This document shows, piece by piece, positions 1 to 13,118 of a stretch of DNA of 64,000 bases. A program made the translations under genes and the position numbers. The DNA lies in contig NC_088312.1 of assembly GCF_910592395.1 (NCBI RefSeq), positions 2,232,001-2,296,000 of the forward strand, given 5' to 3'. The notes below the pieces were generated by a model that made no database searches, was not told the DNA's origin, and saw nothing but the letters and a program-made list of their open reading frames with translations. Source of the stretch: Lineus longissimus. Lineage: Eukaryota; Nemertea; Pilidiophora; Heteronemertea; Lineidae. How positions within the stretch are numbered: position 1 is the first letter of the stretch; each line of letters opens with the position of its first letter.

Positions 1-532
1 TCACTCAAAGACACTGGAGGTCAGCAGATTCCCTCACCCTGGAACTCCCAAAGGTACGGACCCGGTATACCACCCGGTTGACCACCACGGTTTCTGCATC
101 TCATCAAGATGGCTACGTTTAAAGGGAGTGTAGACCATGAGGTTCAGGATGACGGTATATACACGATGGTTGAACTACAACAAAGAGCACTGCGCACAAA
201 ATCGAAATATGGCACTCAGAATCGTATTAACGATGAAATTCATTCCGCGTTTCAGTGAGTCTAAGAGATGACTGCTACCAGAACAATTTAGACGCTATTG
301 CGTTCCCCACTCACAGATTGTTTCGCAGTATCTCCCTCTATCTCTTGCCAGAATAGGCGAAGGCACGTGGCCACCTTCACAGAAGTGCCCGGCCCGGTGT
401 GTGCATACTCCAATAATCGGGTTCAGTTGACGGATCATTTTGACGGACGCAGGCGATCCTCTCAGTCTCACCACGATCGCGAACACTGACAATGCAAGAC
501 ACTGGAATTCTATTAGAAATATCTCTGTACGT
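1..532. other. Sequence downstream of otopetrin, no gene seen
   Basis: This stretch lies 3' of the otopetrin stop codon on the minus strand and probably holds its 3' UTR. The short open frames on both strands show no family resemblance, splice structure or coding bias. I saw no AATAAA on the minus strand here, so the transcript end is unknown. Confidence 0.5.
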
Positions 533-3500
533 TTAGCGTTGTTTCTGTTTCGTGTATCCGTGTTTCCATATCTCGTAAAGACATGTCGTGGAATGAAATC
601 GGAAAAAGATGCTCAGTGGGATGGTTAGATGCGTTATGATAATCCACGATGGCTTGTCGTACAAACTGTGGAATGAGTGGTCATTAAACAAAGTCCTTGC
701 TTGGAATGTGTACATTCCCCAGAGACACATATTGAGCATCAACATGAAGATGACCAACTCCCGTCCGGGCTTCCGTTTACAGAGTTCGGTCGTATTGGTG
801 AACCTGTGCCCGCCATCGAAGATAAACACGGTCTGCGCCGCTGATTGGACGCTGCTTATCACAGGTCTAAGTACGCCCATGACAGCAGAGTAAATAACAG
901 TGTCATATACTGCAAACAATATACAAAACGCATCAAAAAGCAAAACTCCCAGTAAAGACATTCTCAAAAGAGCGGCGTCTAAACCTTTTAGCGTTTCGTC
1001 ATCAAAAGCTAGATTCTGAATCAAGAGCCAGGCAATGATTGTCGTCACTAGAAGAATACAAAGTATCGCGAACTCCATGCTGAAGTATAAGATAGCTGCA
1101 GTTTCTTTCAGATGGTCCTTGGTGACGAGGACGTTGTATATTACGATGTCAATGGCTGTCAGGATAAGAAAAGCTATTCCGGTGAAAAGTCCGTGGTAAG
1201 ACTTGTAGCAGGTCAAGGGAATGTGGGCATGGCCAGCTGGGTCCTCCTGCAGCCTCGTGGCCCGCCTCCTCAAGATCGTTTCGTGGATTCCGATATTCTC
1301 GCCCATCTGATAGACGGATGCTGCCATGATGAGGCTGTATTCGATGATACAAGGGAAGAGATAGGGCTGGAGAGACATCAGGATAGGCTCCATGACGTTT
1401 TCGTCACAAGGACCGGTGGTGTTCGCGTGGCCTGAAACGAAAACAGGTTCCTTAAAAGGCAACCGTTCATACAGTTAATCTGGCGTGGAAGGAAACTGCG
1501 CTGATATAACAGGCGGTCGCAGCACAAACGATTCCCTTAATTGTACACTTTAAGTTATGGTCACCGGTCTCTATAGCCTTGCACCGGATCAGTCACCAAA
1601 CGTCAGGGTACGTCAGCTGGGACTGCATGGTAATACCGGAATATATTTTTTCTGCGGATCGAAATAAATCTGTTCGGTGTCACAGCTGGGACTGCATGGT
1701 AATACCGGAATATATTTTTCCTGCGGATCGAAATAAATCTGTTCGGTGTCATAGTCACAAGACAGTGAAGGAATCTTTATCATCATTTTAGTGCACTGTC
1801 GACTAGTGTTCTTTGCCACAGCAACGACCAACTTTTATCGCATGCAATACAAATCGCTAGTCTGCATCAGGGGTCATTGCATTGTTTTTTTCGAGAATAA
1901 TCGGTCATCGCTGCAACGTGCAATGAAATCGAAATCGAGTCAAGTCGTATTCGTCTAAAACCTACCCTCAGTGTGACCTGGTGCGACAGTCGTATGTGTG
2001 GAGTGCTCATCGTCGACGTGTGCGAATCCATGCTCCGCCTCCATGAGGAGGATGAGGAACCAGTTGCAGGCGTTGGTAGCCACCATGTGCATGAGACCAA
2101 ACCTGGACAGCGGCTTGTGCACGTTGATCGAGATCTGCAAGGAGAGGGTATATTGCGTGGGTCACAAAGAGATTATAGGAAAATGTATGGGAACTACAAT
2201 TTTTAGATACTGAATCGACATATCATGGTGCCTTTTTTACAGAACGATTCCCCGGCCACCGACCCGTGAATGTGTTTTCATCGGGTCTGTCGGTGGTAAA
2301 AGTATATGGTCGTCTGTTTTTGCCAGCCTGTATTTAGTGCAGTGATCTCGATAATGGTGAAGCAAACGCATAAAAGTCAGGATATATGTTGCTGGAAATT
2401 GTTCCCAACGAAATACGGTCATGCTATTGTGAACCGTTGCTAAAATATCTGACTTACTTTGTTGTGTTTAAATACAAAATATAGCTGGTAGAATGTGAAG
2501 AGGAAGAGGAGCGTTTGGACGACCAGCAGGCCATAGAGCAAGCTGTTCGCATTCCCGCAAGTGATGTCATGTGCCTGTGATGCGATGTTTAGGCCACAGT
2601 ACAGCATTGTCCCCGCACCAAAAACTGAAACATGACAATAAGTACAGATATCAAGGCCACTTTTTCGACTCCAAGTGACTTGTGTAAAGTCCATTCGAAA
2701 ATATTTGTTTGTATCGTCTGGAGCACAAACTACTGGTTGGATTGCATTGGAGTTTGGTTTCTATTGATTCTTGCTTCTCGACCTACAATTTATGCTTACC
2801 GACGGCTCCAACACGAAGATAGAAATTCGGGTAACTGGCTTCGCCATGGTGGAACACAGTCACCCTTGGTATCGGTGTATCACTTGGTTCCTGGAACATG
2901 ACGTGATCGTAACCATCACGTGGTTTGTCGTCTGCCTCCGGCGTGGTTTCCGAGTCATCTTCATCACTTGAGATGTTCTTTGGTTGGCTATCACGGTTCA
3001 TGTCATTCGAGACTGAGTACACTGCCACTGGGTAGATAATTTGCTTTGGTGGACCTTTGATTGGCTTTCCGACATTTTTTAGCAGGTAGCAGTGGACGTA
3101 GACAAGAAATACAATGGATATGGAGTACAGGACACAGAAAAAAATCTGCAAAGAAAAAACCCAACAACCAACATCGTTATGATCTTCCCACCTTTAAAAA
3201 ACATTGTATTACCGTTTATCGTCATTTCGTCAGTCCAAAAGTCTGACCTCTTCCTAGACAGTTCAACGACCTTTGGTACATGTGAGGCACTCCTCTTCTA
3301 ATACAACACCTTAGAATTTCGATCAAACTCTGTCTCTTGCCACCAGGGGACGATATGTGAAAACGTAACGCGTGCGATATCTCGCTCAACAGTGATTAAT
3401 GATTCGTTTCGGCAGAACATTTCCGGGCCGGGACCATCTCCAATCTGTTGTTAAGGAAATCTGCAACTGAGTTAGCCACAACGCTCATCCTTCGAGTCCG

Positions 3501-5208
3501 CCACCGTAGGTCTAGTTAGGGTAACACTGAAGTACCATTTTCACAATGTTAGTTTACTTACTATTGGAATGAGTCTTGTTACGGTATCCTTTGATATCAT
3601 CGGTGCCATCAGTAGTGCAATACCGTATATAATGACTGCGAACACATAGAGGAAACTGAGACCTCGACAGGTTAAGTCCCTAAAGCGTGAAGAAAGAAGT
3701 AGACATGGGTGAAAAGAGCTGGTGACAAGCTACGATAGAAAGAAAATGAGGGTATATATTAGTACCGAGGTTTTGATGACTGTGCCATTGACTATATACA
3801 CCGGCCTGTAGCGACTGACTATCATGCAAGTATACATGTACATGTCGCGACTATAGCCGGCGTACGCATATATACGTAGGCTACGATGGGGAGGGATTGT
3901 GAAAAATCAGAAACTTGTGCGTTCACCAGAGAGATGGACATCCAAAGAGTAATACATTGTATTTGTATTCCCTTATGAGTCGCTTCGCAGTCATCTTTGC
4001 CTGATCTCTGCTTTATGGGAAGAAGATGGGATGCTCTCGAATCGAATAGACCAGATCGATAAAGATGACAATTCCTAGAACGCCCAGCGTGTGTCACACA
4101 ATGGCCTCTGACTTTTATGACAAGACTCTGCATTGGAGGCTAAACAGATTACACCGACAGTTGAAATTTCATCAGTTGTGTACTGATGACGAAGGGTCAA
4201 TTTAAATCACTGCCATGGTCTACGCTAGAGAGGATTTTGCACTGTCATGCTCGTAAAATCTTAGCACTTGCAAATGACAAATTGAATCAATGAAGAATAG
4301 GCCAGGTCGCACCCAGGCGAGTTTTGAAAAGTGAATTCCGGCCCACAATTCATATTTTACACTTCAATCACGGACTTCTATACATGGAGGTGTATCGAAC
4401 TCAATAACAGTGAGAAATCTTTGAAAACTGTGTCTGCTGATACAGATATCGATGTCTTAACTAATGGAGACTCAAAAACGTTACTCTTGCATACAATTTT
4501 TACGCCACCACCATTTGTGTGTGCTTCTGGAATGGTCGATAAACTGTTTGGATACACGGTTTCTCAGTGTATATATGCATTGGTTTATTGCAGCCTTTCA
4601 CCCACTAGTACATTCTTCGAATAATCACGTTTGATTGCATTTATACATGTGTAGCCTATGAATAAACGATTCACGATATACGATATACGATTCACGCTGA
4701 CAAAAAAAAACAAACTCTATTTTCAATGCACAAATGTATCGACTAGTCGTCTAATCAGGAACGTACACTACACATAGGTTAGCTCTTTTCTGTCAATCTA
4801 TGGCACATGTAACTTCTCATCATGAGCGAGCTATTTTTGACGTAGACATTTTTACCATATTGCTCCCTATGCAGGCGTTGACGACGGACACTACTCAGAA
4901 TACATATTCTAGTGTACATCTCTGTAGATTTTCCCACGGGAAGCGATTGACAATTGACACCATTTTAACAGCACTTCACGCACATGGTACATCCACGTCA
5001 GTTCTGTGTATCGTTATCGACAAAAAAGAAATTCCATGTAGAACTCAAACTTAACACGCGCCAAACACAGAAGTTCTGTAGACTTCCAAAGATGCTGTAC
5101 TTCCTTGGCACACGAAACTCTTCCGACAAAAATGGTAACAAAATAAAACTAATGACAGAGGAAATAATAATGTCCTCACCTGATCAGTGTGGTGCCCGTG
5201 CCCGCCAT
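533..5208 (-). CDS. Otopetrin-family proton channel, six exons
   Basis: Otopetrins are multi-pass membrane proton-selective channels. Exons on the minus strand: 5208-5180, 3679-3562, 3145-2800, 2624-2458, 2134-1966 and 1431-533, summing to 1728 nt (575 aa plus stop). All joins keep phase and use GT-AG borders. The first exon encodes only about ten residues (MAGTGTTLIR) and ends at a strong AG|GTGAGG donor. Family hallmarks visible are the RFGLMHMVATNACNWF helix, the PCIIEYSLIMAASVYQMGENIG segment around the 1.35 kb region, and the C-terminal PGRELVIFMLMLN and FFRFHSTTCLYEIWK segments. Many hydrophobic helices are spread along the chain, consistent with the 12-helix fold. An acidic hydrophilic loop (SSDEDDSETTPEADD) sits between the second and third membrane segments. 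The length is normal for the family. The short first exon is the least certain part; the rest is secure. Confidence 0.93.
1614..1750. repeat. Two-copy tandem repeat, 69-bp unit, in otopetrin intron 5
   Basis: Two adjacent copies start with CAGCTGGGACTGCATGG at 1614 and 1683. They are almost identical, with one T/C difference in a T-run. The near-identity points to a recent tandem duplication inside the intron between otopetrin exons 5 and 6. Confidence 0.9.
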
Positions 5209-7110
5209 TTTTAAAGTATCATGACCTCGATTAGGGTTCATTGTGCGGCACCATCGACCCATTTGATTTTGAAAGCCTTTGTCTGTGGTGACGGCATAGA
5301 AATTGCGTTGCATTCTTTGATCCACAGATTTCAGAGCAGAGATGACAATTAAAAAAAATAATTCAGGAAAATACACTAGTGAAATATCTCCATATGATGT
5401 CCATTTTTAAGACTGCAACGCCATTTTGATTAATATCGAGAGGCTTGGTCCTTGTTTTTTTTTGCATAGAAGTTAGCCGGTAATTATTATGTGCCTCCTG
5501 AGGAACATCCGGCCTGTATCAAAACCTCAATGACAATATCAAAAATCGATTAGCACAGCATCATAGTATGCGAAAGTGTATCCACCATTTCCAAGTTAAA
5601 TATCCTGCAGCAGGTAAAGGAACAGAAAGGGAATGAAAATCCCATGATCAGTTACTGGTCAAAAGTTGTATCCATCATTTCCGAGGTTTGTGTCAATAAG
5701 TCCATTGTGATTACGTCGTCCCGGTTGGCATCAACATCACAGCTTGGCGGGTATCAAACTGAAGTTGAACTCAAGAATGTCTTAAACCAAGGCACACTCA
5801 CAAATAAGATAGTTACATCATATTGCAGAAAATATCGTCCATGTCAATATGTTAGTTTATCACCCAGTGAAAGACTCTTTGCTCTGAATTCTATTGTACC
5901 AGAGCTATACACTAGGATTGCGACTACATCGTCATCACACGGCGGCGAAACCACTCATCTGGTCTTTGTGAGTCATGATTCATCATCGATTACACCTCTC
6001 CAGCTTCATATGAAAAAGAGACTCCTTTTGTTGATTTCATCAACGAATAAGTCCGGCAATTTTACATGCACTGTATCGTCTGTTGTGTTTTTCTTACGAT
6101 TCCCGGCACTCCATGTGAACTACATGTACATTCATCTGATGACAACTTCGATTCAAAACAGAGTACATAATAAAAATGGAAAGATTCTGATTCAACTGAA
6201 CTGAAGAAAGTTTTACACTGATAAACTACGTGTACCTGCACAGCATATATAACTTCAAGGAAGTGACTATTTGGCAAGCACGGCTTACCAAACAGCGACT
6301 TTTTCTTGTCCTGAATGGAGAGCCGAACTCATTAATAGTAAAGTAAAGTCTCCAGCTCGCCAAACAGGGTAGATTTTTTACCTGTTTGGCAAGACCGGCT
6401 GGCCAAACAGGGTGGCTTTTTAGTGCTGTTTGGCAAGCGGCAAGGACAAAAAAAGATGCCTGTTCGGCGAGCGGCTTGCCAAATAGACCCGGCCTAACTT
6501 CAATCCTAAATATACCAATCTAAGAGCACTGACACACATGCTGTTTACCATACATATTTTACCATAAGAGATCACTAAAGAACAATTCAAAATGTTCACT
6601 AGATTCAATGAAGCAACCGAACAAGCTTCAAAAGTTTTTCATAGTCATCATAAGCCACGCAAAACCATGTCTACACAGGCATGACAGGACGATCGGACCA
6701 AATTACATACAAAATTCGGAATGTATCTCCATATTATGAAGGGCTACAACCACGCATGCACAGGAGCAACCACACATAACATGTGTTCTCCAGCCCGACA
6801 TTGAATACATGAACTACATTACGTCATCACCTAAAATGGTGAAGTGTCCAAATCGTCCCAAGGACATAAGTATTGTGTCACACAAAGAAGGGATTACTAG
6901 TGGTAATTGACACACACGCAGAACAAAACAGCTCAATGCTAATATAGGGACTGTTGAACAACAGTTTGTGATTACATGTGTATGACCGCAGCTTGTAATG
7001 GAAAAGCCATTGTCTCCGTTTGTCTCGGCTTGTGTTTCTTGACCTATCGCGCCTCAGTTAGTTTTCTGAGTCTTAAAGAGTCTCTAAATGGTCATTATTG
7101 GAGCGGCAAA
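5209..7110. other. Spacer upstream of otopetrin, no supported gene
   Basis: This lies between the otopetrin start and the stop of the next minus-strand gene and probably includes the otopetrin promoter. A 561-nt plus-strand open frame at 5644-6204 has no recognisable domain and no splice context, and I do not annotate it as a gene. A cluster of short palindromes is listed separately. Confidence 0.5.
6268..6490. repeat. Cluster of short palindromes built on TTTGGCAAG / CTTGCCAAA
   Basis: Within about 220 bp the motif GTTTGGCAAG and its reverse complement alternate many times. They form hairpins such as GCCAAACAGG...CCTGTTTGGC around 6359-6392 and another around 6401-6435. Runs of T fill the loops. 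The arrangement looks like tandemly repeated or nested small foldback elements. No protein is encoded. Confidence 0.75.
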
Positions 7111-8352
7111 CTAAGGCGATAACGCTGAATACATGACGCACAGTCCAATCTTCTCGCGAACATTCTGATGCATCATGTAGAGACAATCATTGACTTCAAG
7201 GCAAACTCTGGCGCATCCCAACAGAGTTAACTCTTCTCTCTCACCAATGACTACCATGTCAATCAGAGGTGGCCCGGCACTGAACTCGACCCCGGTTTGT
7301 CCCGTGCCTTTTTTGGCGATTTGACCTACAATCGACCAGCCACTGTTGTCTGGAGGTTCCCTAGTGGGTGCTTTTGTCGTTATCACAGGGTCATTCGAGG
7401 TCGATGTTCTCGGTGCTACTGCCGGCGCCTGCACAGTAGATGTTGTTGGTGTTTTTTGTGTCTCGGTGGTCGAGCTTGTTATTTTCACGTTTACAGCCCC
7501 AGTAGTCAGTGGTGCTGCCGTTGTTTCTGAAAAGGTCTGAGTGATTGATGCCACCGTGATTGCAGGAGAATTCGTTGACGAGGTTGTTGTCACGAAGTTG
7601 TTGTAATGATGGTTATAGCCCCGATAGCCAATTGTCGTAGTAGTCGATGATGTTGTTTCTGCAGTAGTCCCGATAGTCAATAATGTTGTTTCAGAAGGAG
7701 CTGTAGTTGTCGACGGCGTTGTTTCTATGGATGCCTCAGTAGTCAATGATGTTGTCTCCTGCGCGCCCGTGGGTACTGAAAACAACAAATAGTGAAAAAG
7801 CATAAGAGAGAGAGTTGTACATCAAAGTGCAAGACCGTTACAAGTCTTCTGCTTGTATATATGCAAGACGGTGTCAAAATGCGGTGTGGGAAAAAATGAC
7901 ATCAATTTTGTCTTTTGCATTTTCTTGAGAAAACACCTCTTAAATCAAGAATGTGTTCATTCTTTAGGGCATGATTCGTATTCAAAAGCCACTTAATGTG
8001 ACCTTTTGTTTCTGTTACTCTATACGTCGGCCGACCAAACCAAAACACTCATCGATTCCTGCGTGAACACACGCGGCGATCTTCTGGAGCAACGCTTGTT
8101 AAAACTGATGAGGAAGAGCCTCCTTTGTGCATGCGACCCTGATCGACATGGATGGCCAATGCATTTCTCCGTGTGTGAACTTGAAAAAACATATCTTCAA
8201 AGACCATCGGCGTGTGGGTGATTTTGAAAGTTCGTGTCTTTGTGAAGGCGCGTTAAAAGCCTTCAGAAATACGGCGCAAGTTACTTACCAAGTTGAAAGG
8301 AGGGGCGTCCGCCCAAGGCCGTTAGCAATAGTAGGATGATAACCATCGCCAT
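7111..8352 (-). CDS. Secreted Thr/Ser-rich mucin-like protein with PAN-like Cys-rich tail
   Basis: There are two exons: 8352-8289 and 7775-7111, with an AACTTG|GTAAGT donor and a TTTTCAG|TACCC acceptor. They give 242 aa plus stop with phase 1 kept. The first exon encodes a typical signal peptide (MAMVIILLLLTALGG), so the product should enter the secretory pathway. Residues from about 25 to 150 are dominated by Thr, Ser and Pro, as in O-glycosylated mucin domains. The last 70 residues contain four cysteines in a CARVCLEVNDCLYMM...GLCVMYS pattern, which resembles the core of PAN/apple domains in extracellular adhesion proteins. PAN assignment is inference from Cys spacing and hydrophobic pattern only. 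No orthologue is recognised. Confidence 0.75.
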
Positions 8353-11300
8353 TATATTATATCGCTGTTAGGTATGGAATTATGAAAATCGTAGTTCCTG
8401 CGCTGCTGGTCGACCTACCCAAACCTTTACACAAATCGGAGGAAACTGTTTCTGAGCTACGAAAAAGATTTTCTCGGCTTGTGGCATAACCTGACCAACC
8501 CTTGACATTTACAAGCTAGCCAGCTACTCTACTAGAATAGGTGAAGAGGCATGACATTCTACCTTCAATGACAGCTTCACTTTGCAAATCTGTCAGCACT
8601 CAAATGCAGAAGGCAATTAACGACATAGGTTTTTTGCGCCTGTTCGTAAAATAAGTCGAGCTTCATGAATATGGCATGAAGCTTGGTGATGCTGTGAGGT
8701 GAATTTCGGAAAGCTTTTGGAAACTTTTCCATTATTGATGAGGAGTGATGCTAACGTCGATCCGATTTTATTGTTGGTCGAAATACAAATAGGTATACAT
8801 ATACTATTATTTTGTCTTCTTAGAAATGTTGGAAACGTGGTTTAAATTATGTACACGTTAAAGCGCTTTCGTTTGCAGTCAGTTGTTAAACCAAAGAAGA
8901 GACATTCATATAGTAGCTGCTGTTTTGGCTGGGTAAATGCATACCCCAGTCGCTGGCTCTGTTCATTCATACTCCAAGCACCTTCCTTTATCGCGGAGTC
9001 ACAACCCCAGTCGCTGGCTCTGTTCATTCCTACTCCAAGCACCTTCCTTTATCGCGGAGTCACAGGCAAACAGTTTTGTGAGAAAATAAGTTGAACCAAC
9101 ATAAACGTGCGATCGATGGCGGCATGTTGGACGCCGGAGACACATTATATGTCTCCTCCTTTCCCCTAAACATCGCTTTCAGCATCGAGTGATAGATGGA
9201 AATACTGCCGGCTATTTCCCGATCGATTTTTGCTCTCTGTTTAGGGCAGCTGGGGCTTTGACATTCGCGGAGAGAAAGAGTGGTTCCTCACAGCTCTCAC
9301 TGAAAGATACATTGCATGCAGTGTGGCCGGTTCCGGTCGCTGGCAGACTGCAAGACATATAGTTAGCAAAGGTTTTCCTTAGATGAGCCGTAGGATTTAT
9401 CGCTTTTTTGCTACTGACAGGCGTTTGAAGTCGACCACTTTTGATAAAAATATAGTACTGGGGTTAACTCCGAGGTAACCAGAAGATCTGTCGTCACCCG
9501 TTGTCTTACCAAATAGAACATATTGAATTGCATCGATCAACACTTGTATATTTTGGAGCCTGACTTGAATATTCAGAAATGGAACTAGATCGATGAATTA
9601 GTAGATTATAGAGTATTTTCTTTCAAAAAAGGGTAAATTCTCCTCACCCATCCTCCCGAGCGCCAAGCCCATACGCAACATGACTCATTCGCGAGGGAAA
9701 GCATGCAGCAACAGCCTGTCCCGTCTTCTCGATCTGAGTCCTCTGAAGATGAAATGAGAAAAGTATCACTAGTAGCATCACGTGTGTCAGACAGTAGCTA
9801 TGTATATATGGAGAGACTGGCTCATGTCTCATAACTTGAATTGGATGTATCCGCGACGAGCGTACATATAGTGTACAAAATATCGACTTCTTGGGGCACT
9901 CGGCAAGTGCGGTGGATCATCGCTGTATGGTGTATAGTCTGAGACGCCCGCTTGAGGACACCGGCCGCTGGAGCTCTCTCTTCGATCATCAAAGATGCTT
10001 GCGCATTACGTGCGAGTCGTTCTCAGTTCATTTGAATTCATCTAATTGGATCGTTCGTCGGATACTTATGATGATTTAAACCTGTTCTATGGATGATGCT
10101 GGGTTATCTGGTGTTCGGCTTATCTATGCACGGAGGGCGGAGTACGGGGCCCTGTCTGACGCCAAATTGAATCGGAGAGGTGGATGCCAAGGTGAATTAT
10201 CGAAAGAGTGTGCTGAACAGGGTAGGACGGGCCAGCGAAAAAGATACTGTAAGTATTGAGGTAGTATCGTGGTCCTCTATCGAATTTTGGGATGGTTGTT
10301 GACAAACACACAAAAACCCATAACATTTCAGAAAAACGTCTGGAGTACATGCACATCCCATCCGACCCCCTCTGAAAGTAAGATCTAAGGGCTCTCATTA
10401 GATTTTATGAGGGATGAATACAAATACGACCGCTCTCCATAATTTCACGTGTTGAAATTTACGACGGTTTTTTTCACGACGATTCATTAAGTGCATATCG
10501 GGTAGAAAATATTTCCTTACTTTGATCAACACTCGGGACTAATGATCATTCTAAAAATGATTAACTCCTTGGGGTAAGATCAATTTTTCAAAAAAACAAT
10601 TATAACTTGGAAGCAGGTGCAATCCTGTTTGAATTTTGGAAACTGGGAACAAAAGCTTCTCGGAGCCTTGTGTGTCGGGATGATCAATAATGATAAATAA
10701 GTTACATTTTTTTATTGCGCCAAGACGGCCGACATGAATGCGCTGTGTATATCATGTGGCGATATTTGATCACATGAGATTTATCTTGACAGTGTTCCAC
10801 AGAAAAACTGTATCTCCAAAGATTCTAAATGTTATTACTTAGTCTTCAAATAAAATTCTTAGGCGAGACTATTACTGCACTTGGAGGACAGAGTCACCAC
10901 CAAAAGATCGAGACATGATAACTTTTGTCACAGACCGTTCCATCACGAACGACAATTATCATATTATTTTCATTACACCATGAATTACTAACAACTCCCA
11001 TCATGTCAAGAGTAATTAATTGAAATAACAAATATCAAGCAATAAACACACACTAGTGACTCAAATCAGTGATCACGGCGTTTTAATTATGAATAATGGG
11101 GAATATTTTATGCCGTAGTCAGTTGCCATTAGGACAGAGGATGATGAAGAGTTTTCTATCTGGTTGAGACTGTGAATGAGTGATCAATGCTGTGTACCCT
11201 TTTTTCAAGTACATGTATAAGGCCTATGCATTTTTGCTGGAGGGTGAGTGTCAGTCTTGAGCATCTTGCTAGAATATTCTCTCGATCATTTGACTTCAGA

Positions 11301-13118
11301 ACCGCGGCTGCCGAAACAGGCAACGTCTTTAGCGAGTGAATACGACAGTTTTCCTCAACCTCACTTACACACTTGATACCCGATAATTGATCAAATAACG
11401 ATCACTCCATGTCAGTCGCTCATTAGTTCCTTGAGAAGCACCTCTACAGCCTGACCGCGCTGCAAGGGGCCACCATGGCGTCTAATATAACCAAACCTCT
11501 CAGTACGCGGAGTGTTCTCTTGCAATCGATGTCAACGGTCAATGGGAGCTGGCTCTTACACTGGTTGAGGCTATTAGCTTCTGCTAGAGAGATTAACTCT
11601 ATGCATTTAGCATGTTTTAGTTGGCACAGCCGTACATGACAAAACTACAAGTGCGTTGTCTGATCGTTCTATTCCAAGGCAACATGATGAGATAGCTTTT
11701 AGTTCTCAATACCTAATTAGTTATGATGGGGTTCGGGTGCATTAAGTGTTGTTTAGATTGAGTATGCGACTTAACTACCGAAATCGCACTCTAATGCAAT
11801 ACGTGTCAAATAACTTAAGGGGATGATGTCTAATAGCAGTTTAGTACAACCAGTGGTCCTAGATCGGGATGACAATATTACAGGTCGCTTATGCCTGCTC
11901 TCTGTCGAAAATTTATCTCCATTTTTATATGGGGGAGCTTACTCTAATCTCTTAAAATGCTTGTAACTCACACGTCTTACATGTTCATCGGAAGTCTTTC
12001 AAGCAAAAGATCAAGTTTACATAATCACCCGAAAGCCAGCGAGACAAATCCCAAAGTGATAACGACCATGCTGTCAAACTGCATCACACTAAATATATTG
12101 AACGTAATCGCATTGTTACATATTAAGTAAAACATCTTATAGAATCCAGTGCTTTTATTGGCAACTAAGAAGCAAGATCAATGAAGGTATCCTTACGTGC
12201 TGAAGACATACAATGCGTATCTTATATCGAACTTTACTTTAAAATGGCATCTGAAACATGATCATCTGAAGGGATCGTAACAAAAGTATAGAAAGTAAAA
12301 AGAAACAAACTAAGCTCCAACCTAGCCCCCCCCCCCCCCCCGGTCGACCTATTCAGATGGCAATGGATTTAAAAGAAATTTTGACGTTCCCACCTAATGG
12401 TATCACGTGCCATTTTACTGAAAGATGCACAAGTAGCCCTCAACCGTGTACGAACCCGAGGTAGAACCCTGCTTTCAATTCCGTGAGAGAATGACCTTGA
12501 CCCGAGGTTCCGCCATTGACCTTGACCCCATTCGGTGGATCCGGCGATTCTCTGGAGAACCTGGCGAGGAAGATTAAGATTCGGATCAATGTTGGATGAG
12601 CCTGGCGGGGACGCTCACCGCCATTCAAATAAACTGGAAACCTCAGAGATTCTCCACTCTCGGTATCTATTGATTGTGGAAATTAAATTTCAGCGGCGTT
12701 GAACGTTCTGGGTGATGATTAGTATTGAAGGGTCTGATATGACATGTGCGCTGTTCTGTTGCAATTAGATGAAGGAAGATGAATACTCGGCTGAATTGAT
12801 ACTCTAAACCTCCAAATTGTTGCAGACCAAATAATTTTTCAAACCGAGGCAGTGCAGCTATCGGAGACTTAATCTGAAACTTAACCGGTCTAACCTGGTT
12901 ACGCCTTGCTTGGGGCTGTACCTACACATTATCGTTAATTGATATTGTGTTCAGTTACTTTGCCTTCACGCATTGCATCGTGACACACATGGCTCCGAGA
13001 TCACTAAGTCCCCTTATCGAGGTGGGGATTTGACTTACTACTCGAGACTAAATATTAATATTAGAATCTCTGTTCAATATTGAATTAACTTATTATATAT
13101 GGTGTGTTTCAGGTTTAC
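8353..13118. other. Gene-poor spacer with repeats
   Basis: I found no supportable coding exon in this 4.8 kb. Visible items are a two-copy 61-bp tandem repeat at 8944-9064, listed separately, and a run of 16 C at 12326-12341. The last 1-2 kb probably contains the promoter and a 5' untranslated exon of the glycosyltransferase gene, because a TTTCAG|G acceptor lies just before its ATG at 13119. Confidence 0.5.
8944..9064. repeat. Two-copy tandem repeat, 61-bp unit
   Basis: Copies begin with CCCCAGTCGCTGGCTCTG at 8944 and 9005 and differ at only two or three positions. The unit contains CACCTTCCTTTATCGCGGAG. It lies in non-coding DNA upstream of the secreted-protein gene. Confidence 0.9.

Noticed and set aside
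5644-6204. 186-aa plus-strand open frame upstream of otopetrin
   Set aside because: No domain, no codon or composition signal, no splice or UTR context; it runs into DNA next to the palindrome cluster. Plausible by chance in this length of non-coding DNA.
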